Origin: an uncultured Paracoccaceae bacterium
GTDB lineage: Bacteria; Pseudomonadota; Alphaproteobacteria; Rhodobacterales; Rhodobacteraceae
DNA length: 5,741 nucleotides
Direction: 5' to 3'
NCBI GenBank assembly: GCA_937132145.1
Contig: CAKZNY010000259.1
Coordinates: 1-5,741, forward strand
A program made the translations under genes and the position numbers. The notes beneath the pieces are model-generated. The model was not told where the DNA came from. It worked only from the letters and a program-made list of their open reading frames with translations, and did not search any database. This document shows, one piece after another, positions 4,546 to 5,741 of the stretch (positions within the stretch are counted from its first letter, which is position 1; every line of letters starts with the position of its first letter).

Positions 4546-4625
4546 TAACCTACTGAGTACCAATGACTTACGGCCGCGGGCCCGGGGGGCGCGAAACGTA
4601 AGTCGTTGATAGTCAATGACTTACG
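4546..4625. repeat. Complex palindromic repeat, copy B
   Basis: The right hairpin is CGTAAGTCGTTGA (4597-4609) with TCAATGACTTACG (4613-4625), pairing at 12 of 13 positions around a 3-base loop. The left hairpin is degenerate (4546-4555 with 4561-4570, 6 of 10). The GC-rich centre (4571-4596) includes GGCCGCGGGCCC and a G run, and shares 'GCGAAACGTAAGTCGTTG'-like sequence with copy A. It lies just after the block-2 terminator. Confidence 0.83.
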
Positions 4626-4664
4626 ACATGAGAATTTAAAAAAGTAAGGTTTTTGGGAGGGATT

Positions 4665-4683
4665 CCGTGCCAACCGGTGCCAA
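4665..4683 (+). repeat. CCGTGCCAA repeat, tandem copy
   Basis: CCGTGCCAA (4665-4673) is followed directly by a variant CCGGTGCCAA (4674-4683). It lies between palindrome B and P7, the core starting about 58 bases ahead of the -35, matching the placement of copy 1 ahead of P1. Possible protein-binding site. Confidence 0.45.
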
Positions 4684-4701
4684 ATAACAAAGAAAAAAAA
4701 G

Positions 4702-4760
4702 AAAAAAAAGTGAGATTATTGGTTGACATCTCGGCAATCGTGTGATACCATTATTCTGTT
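4702..4760 (+). promoter_or_regulatory. Promoter module P7, near-leaderless
   Basis: An A(8)GTGAGATTATTGG motif precedes the consensus -35 TTGACA (4723-4728). The -10 is the least canonical of the set (GATACC 4744-4749 with a 15-base spacer, or TACCAT 4746-4751 with 17). ATG 4761 keeps the exact 38-base offset from the -35 start seen in P1, P2, P6 and P8. Confidence 0.78.
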
Positions 4761-5048
4761 ATGAGGAAATACTCAGTTGTGAATGAGGAGGGTGTCGTCG
4801 AGGAATTCGTCCAGCTCGTGGGCGAGGCTGATCACGCGGCGCTGAACGATGCCATCGAGTTGGCGGGTCGTGCGGGCGAGGATGTCGTCGAGCATCTCGC
4901 GGACGGCAGTCGTGTCGTGGTGTGGGAGTTGGCGGGCGAGGAGCCGTGGGAAGGCGAGGATCGTTTCGCAGACGGTGACGCCCTCGCGAGTGCCGGTTTC
5001 GGCACCGACGAGGATTACGGGTGTTTCGACGCCGGGGACGAGTGGTAA
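4761..5048 (+). CDS. Strongly acidic 95-residue protein
   Basis: By my count 26 of 95 residues are Asp or Glu against five Arg/Lys, predicting a very low isoelectric point. Acid clusters lie in 'NEEGVVEEF', 'ELAGEEPWEGEDRFADGDA' and 'TDEDYGCFDAGDEW', with short beta segments 'SRVVVWEL'. There is no signal peptide or membrane segment. About three quarters of third codon positions are G or C, far above the block-1 genes, which suggests a different origin. It is the first gene under P7. Phages encode acidic proteins that mimic DNA and block restriction or repair enzymes; this is a possibility by charge only. An adapter or simple acidic hypothetical protein is equally possible. The start at ATG 4761 is fixed by the module; GTG at codon 7 is an alternative. 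Confidence 0.75.
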   Translation: MRKYSVVNEEGVVEEFVQLVGEADHAALNDAIELAGRAGEDVVEHLADGSRVVVWELAGEEPWEGEDRFADGDALASAGFGTDEDYGCFDAGDEW

Positions 5049-5073
5049 TTTTATCACTTTTTTATAAATTATT

Positions 5074-5289
5074 ATGAGGACTGAAATGAATAAATACGAC
5101 ACGAAGCACGGCAGCCCCTATGATCGGGGATCTGCGGACTACTACTACGGCAGGGGCAGCAACCCCCACTGCTACCCGAACGGCACAGGGAACGCTCCCC
5201 GCGTTAAGGTGGAGGACATGACACAGGCCGAACTGGATGCCTACCATGCGGGTTACGAGGAGGAAACCGACCGCAAACAATGGTTTTAA
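5074..5289 (+). CDS. Conserved small phage-type protein ('HGSPYDRG')
   Basis: The 71-residue protein carries 'HGSPYDRGSADYYYGRG' (12-28), 'NPHCYPNGT' (30-38), 'VEDMTQAELDAYHAGY' (46-61) and a terminal 'DRKQW'. From memory this series matches a widespread family of small conserved proteins in phages and related elements with unknown function, of the pattern 'GSPyDRG-AD-YY-R---PH-YPnGT...L---E--AY--GY...kdW'. The start may be ATG 5074 or, more likely by family similarity, ATG 5086 ('MNKYDTKHG'), which has GAGGA five bases upstream. The upstream ATTATGAGG copies the module start segment without a convincing promoter. It lies 25 bases after the acidic protein gene and is probably co-transcribed from P7. 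It is soluble, with no membrane segment. Confidence 0.82.
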   Translation: MRTEMNKYDTKHGSPYDRGSADYYYGRGSNPHCYPNGTGNAPRVKVEDMTQAELDAYHAGYEEETDRKQWF

Positions 5290-5296
5290 ATAAATG

Positions 5297-5354
5297 AAAA
5301 AAAGTCATTTTATTGGTTGACATTTTTCAGAAACGTGTTACTCTTTAATCAGTT
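5297..5354 (+). promoter_or_regulatory. Promoter module P8, near-leaderless
   Basis: A(7)GTCATTTTATTGG (5297-5316) precedes -35 TTGACA (5317-5322), a 16-base spacer and -10 TACTCT (5339-5344). ATG 5355 is 10 bases further. The 'ACGTGTTA' ahead of the -10 is shared with P1. It lies in true intergenic DNA. Confidence 0.82.
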
Positions 5355-5576
5355 ATGGGACTCATGAAATCAGCTCACATAGATTGGCTCGACGCGCAGG
5401 ACATATCCGCACCGGTCGAGGGTTCACACGATGGCTTTCGCGTAGATTCTCGCGAGGCGTTTCTGGGTATCACGCAGGATCCCCGAATTCCGGAGGACGC
5501 GGTGGAGGAGATGAACGAGTGGGCCGACCAGCTCACCCACGAAGCGCAGGACGTGCAAGACACGTGCATGGCATAA
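5355..5576 (+). CDS. Acidic 73-residue hypothetical protein
   Basis: The product starts MGLMKSAHIDWLDAQDISAP, has 'GFRVDSREAFLGITQDPRIP' in the middle and a helical acidic end 'EDAVEEMNEWADQLTHEAQ'. The first ATG fits the module offset; a second Met at codon 4 follows 'GGGACTC'. It is GC-rich like the other genes of block 3. No signal peptide, membrane segment or known domain is visible. It is the only gene under P8 and is closed by a terminator 20 bases later. Another copy of CCGTGCCAA begins two bases after its stop. No function can be assigned. Confidence 0.68.
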   Translation: MGLMKSAHIDWLDAQDISAPVEGSHDGFRVDSREAFLGITQDPRIPEDAVEEMNEWADQLTHEAQDVQDTCMA

Positions 5577-5586
5577 ACCGTGCCAA
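5576..5586 (+). repeat. CCGTGCCAA short repeat, copy 3
   Basis: AACCGTGCCAA is identical to 1814-1824 over 11 bases. Here it lies between the last gene and its terminator, ahead of palindrome C rather than after it. Confidence 0.45.
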
Positions 5587-5594
5587 GCCCCATT

Positions 5595-5622
5595 AACTCA
5601 CACTTTTAGTGTGAGTTTTTTT
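5595..5622 (+). terminator. Rho-independent terminator of block 3
   Basis: A 9-10 bp perfect stem (AACTCACAC 5595-5603 with GTGTGAGTT 5609-5617) has a very short loop and runs into seven T (5616-5622). It ends the P7-P8 transcripts. Confidence 0.92.
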
Positions 5623-5643
5623 GTGAGTAAATTTTAAAAATAG

Positions 5644-5729
5644 AAGTCCTAAGTCGTTGGGCTGGAAGGACTTAGGGCCGCGCCCCCCCCCGTCAGGCGC
5701 CGGAAGTTATTGATAGTCAAGCACTTACG
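5644..5729. repeat. Complex palindromic repeat, copy C
   Basis: The left hairpin is CTAAGTCGTT (5649-5658) with AAGGACTTAG (5666-5675), 9 of 10 pairs and a 7-base loop, the same geometry as copy A. The GC-rich centre (GGGCCGCG and a C run) is followed by a degenerate right hairpin (AAGTTATTGA 5704-5713 with TCAAGCACTT 5717-5726, 8 of 10). As with copy B, it directly follows a terminator. Confidence 0.8.
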
Positions 5730-5741
5730 ATGATAAAATCT

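Larger units (their letters stand above)
4391..4760. other. Gene-free stretch between blocks 2 and 3
   Basis: I see no gene in these 370 bases. In order they hold a hairpin (4398-4419), the intrinsic terminator (4443-4479), a very AT-rich run (4480-4545), palindromic repeat B (4546-4625), the CCGTGCCAA tandem (4665-4683), a purine-rich A tract (4690-4711) and promoter module P7. The same order of palindrome, CCGTGCCAA and promoter is found at 1691-1921. Confidence 0.75.

Noticed and set aside
5040..5073. Ninth promoter ahead of the gene at 5074
   Set aside because: TATAAA at 5063-5068 resembles a -10, but there is no TTGAC at 15-18 bases upstream, and it leaves only five bases to the ATG.
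4773..5102. Reverse-strand reading frame opposite the acidic gene
   Set aside because: It is the typical mirror of a GC-rich gene on the + strand. No promoter or recognisable protein features support it. The same holds for 3342-3707 and 2483-2857 on the minus strand.
1691..5729. CRISPR-like or integron attC-like repeats
   Set aside because: The palindromes are three widely separated copies with genes between them, not regularly spaced repeats. One arm fits RYYYAAC (ACTCAAC) but the partner GTTRRRY is missing, and no integrase gene is present.

Overview
The window reads as a stretch of a phage or prophage-like element (less likely a plasmid). Every gene I can support lies on the + strand, the genes are small and tightly packed, and one is a secreted SleB-type cell-wall hydrolase that fits an endolysin. 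The host lineage is uncertain. A small secreted protein carries a 'LQYSEDLKKW...FFR' pattern familiar to me from exported proteins of Verrucomicrobiota, and the 'TAAGTCGTTG...CAACGACTTA' palindromes look like dispersed repeats of the same wider group. I therefore favour a Verrucomicrobiota-associated phage at modest confidence. I recognised no tRNA, rRNA, CRISPR array or transposase.

Block 1 (1-1691) is a head-to-tail operon without visible internal promoters. It holds the end of an unknown gene, a secreted protein, the SleB-like hydrolase, and four small charged or basic proteins. Start codons overlap or nearly touch the preceding stops, and most lack Shine-Dalgarno (SD) sequences. The block ends at a complex palindromic repeat (A, 1691-1780).

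Block 2 (about 1781-4480) is a string of cassettes. Each begins with a near-identical module: an A-rich motif, a TTGACW -35 box, a TATAMT-like -10 box, then a start codon 35-39 bases after the first base of the -35. The predicted 5' UTRs are therefore only about 0-4 nt, so the genes look leaderless. Six such modules occur here and two more in block 3. Downstream modules are often embedded in the 3' end of the previous gene, so that the -35 box contains or sits beside its stop codon. Products include a Cys/His-rich protein, a ribbon-helix-helix (RHH) regulator candidate, a small membrane protein and several unknowns. The block ends in a strong intrinsic terminator, followed by palindromic repeat B (4546-4625).

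Block 3 (4626-5640) uses the same promoter modules, but its genes are clearly GC-richer. It encodes a strongly acidic 95-residue protein, a small protein of a conserved phage type ('HGSPYDRG...PHxYPNGT'), and an acidic 73-residue protein. It ends with a second intrinsic terminator and palindromic repeat C.

The main novelty is architectural: arrays of tiny cassettes with almost identical near-leaderless promoters, partitioned by palindromic boundary repeats. This resembles in principle the mobile early-promoter cassettes of T4-type phages, but with unrelated sequences. The RHH protein inside the array is a natural but untested candidate for a shared regulator.
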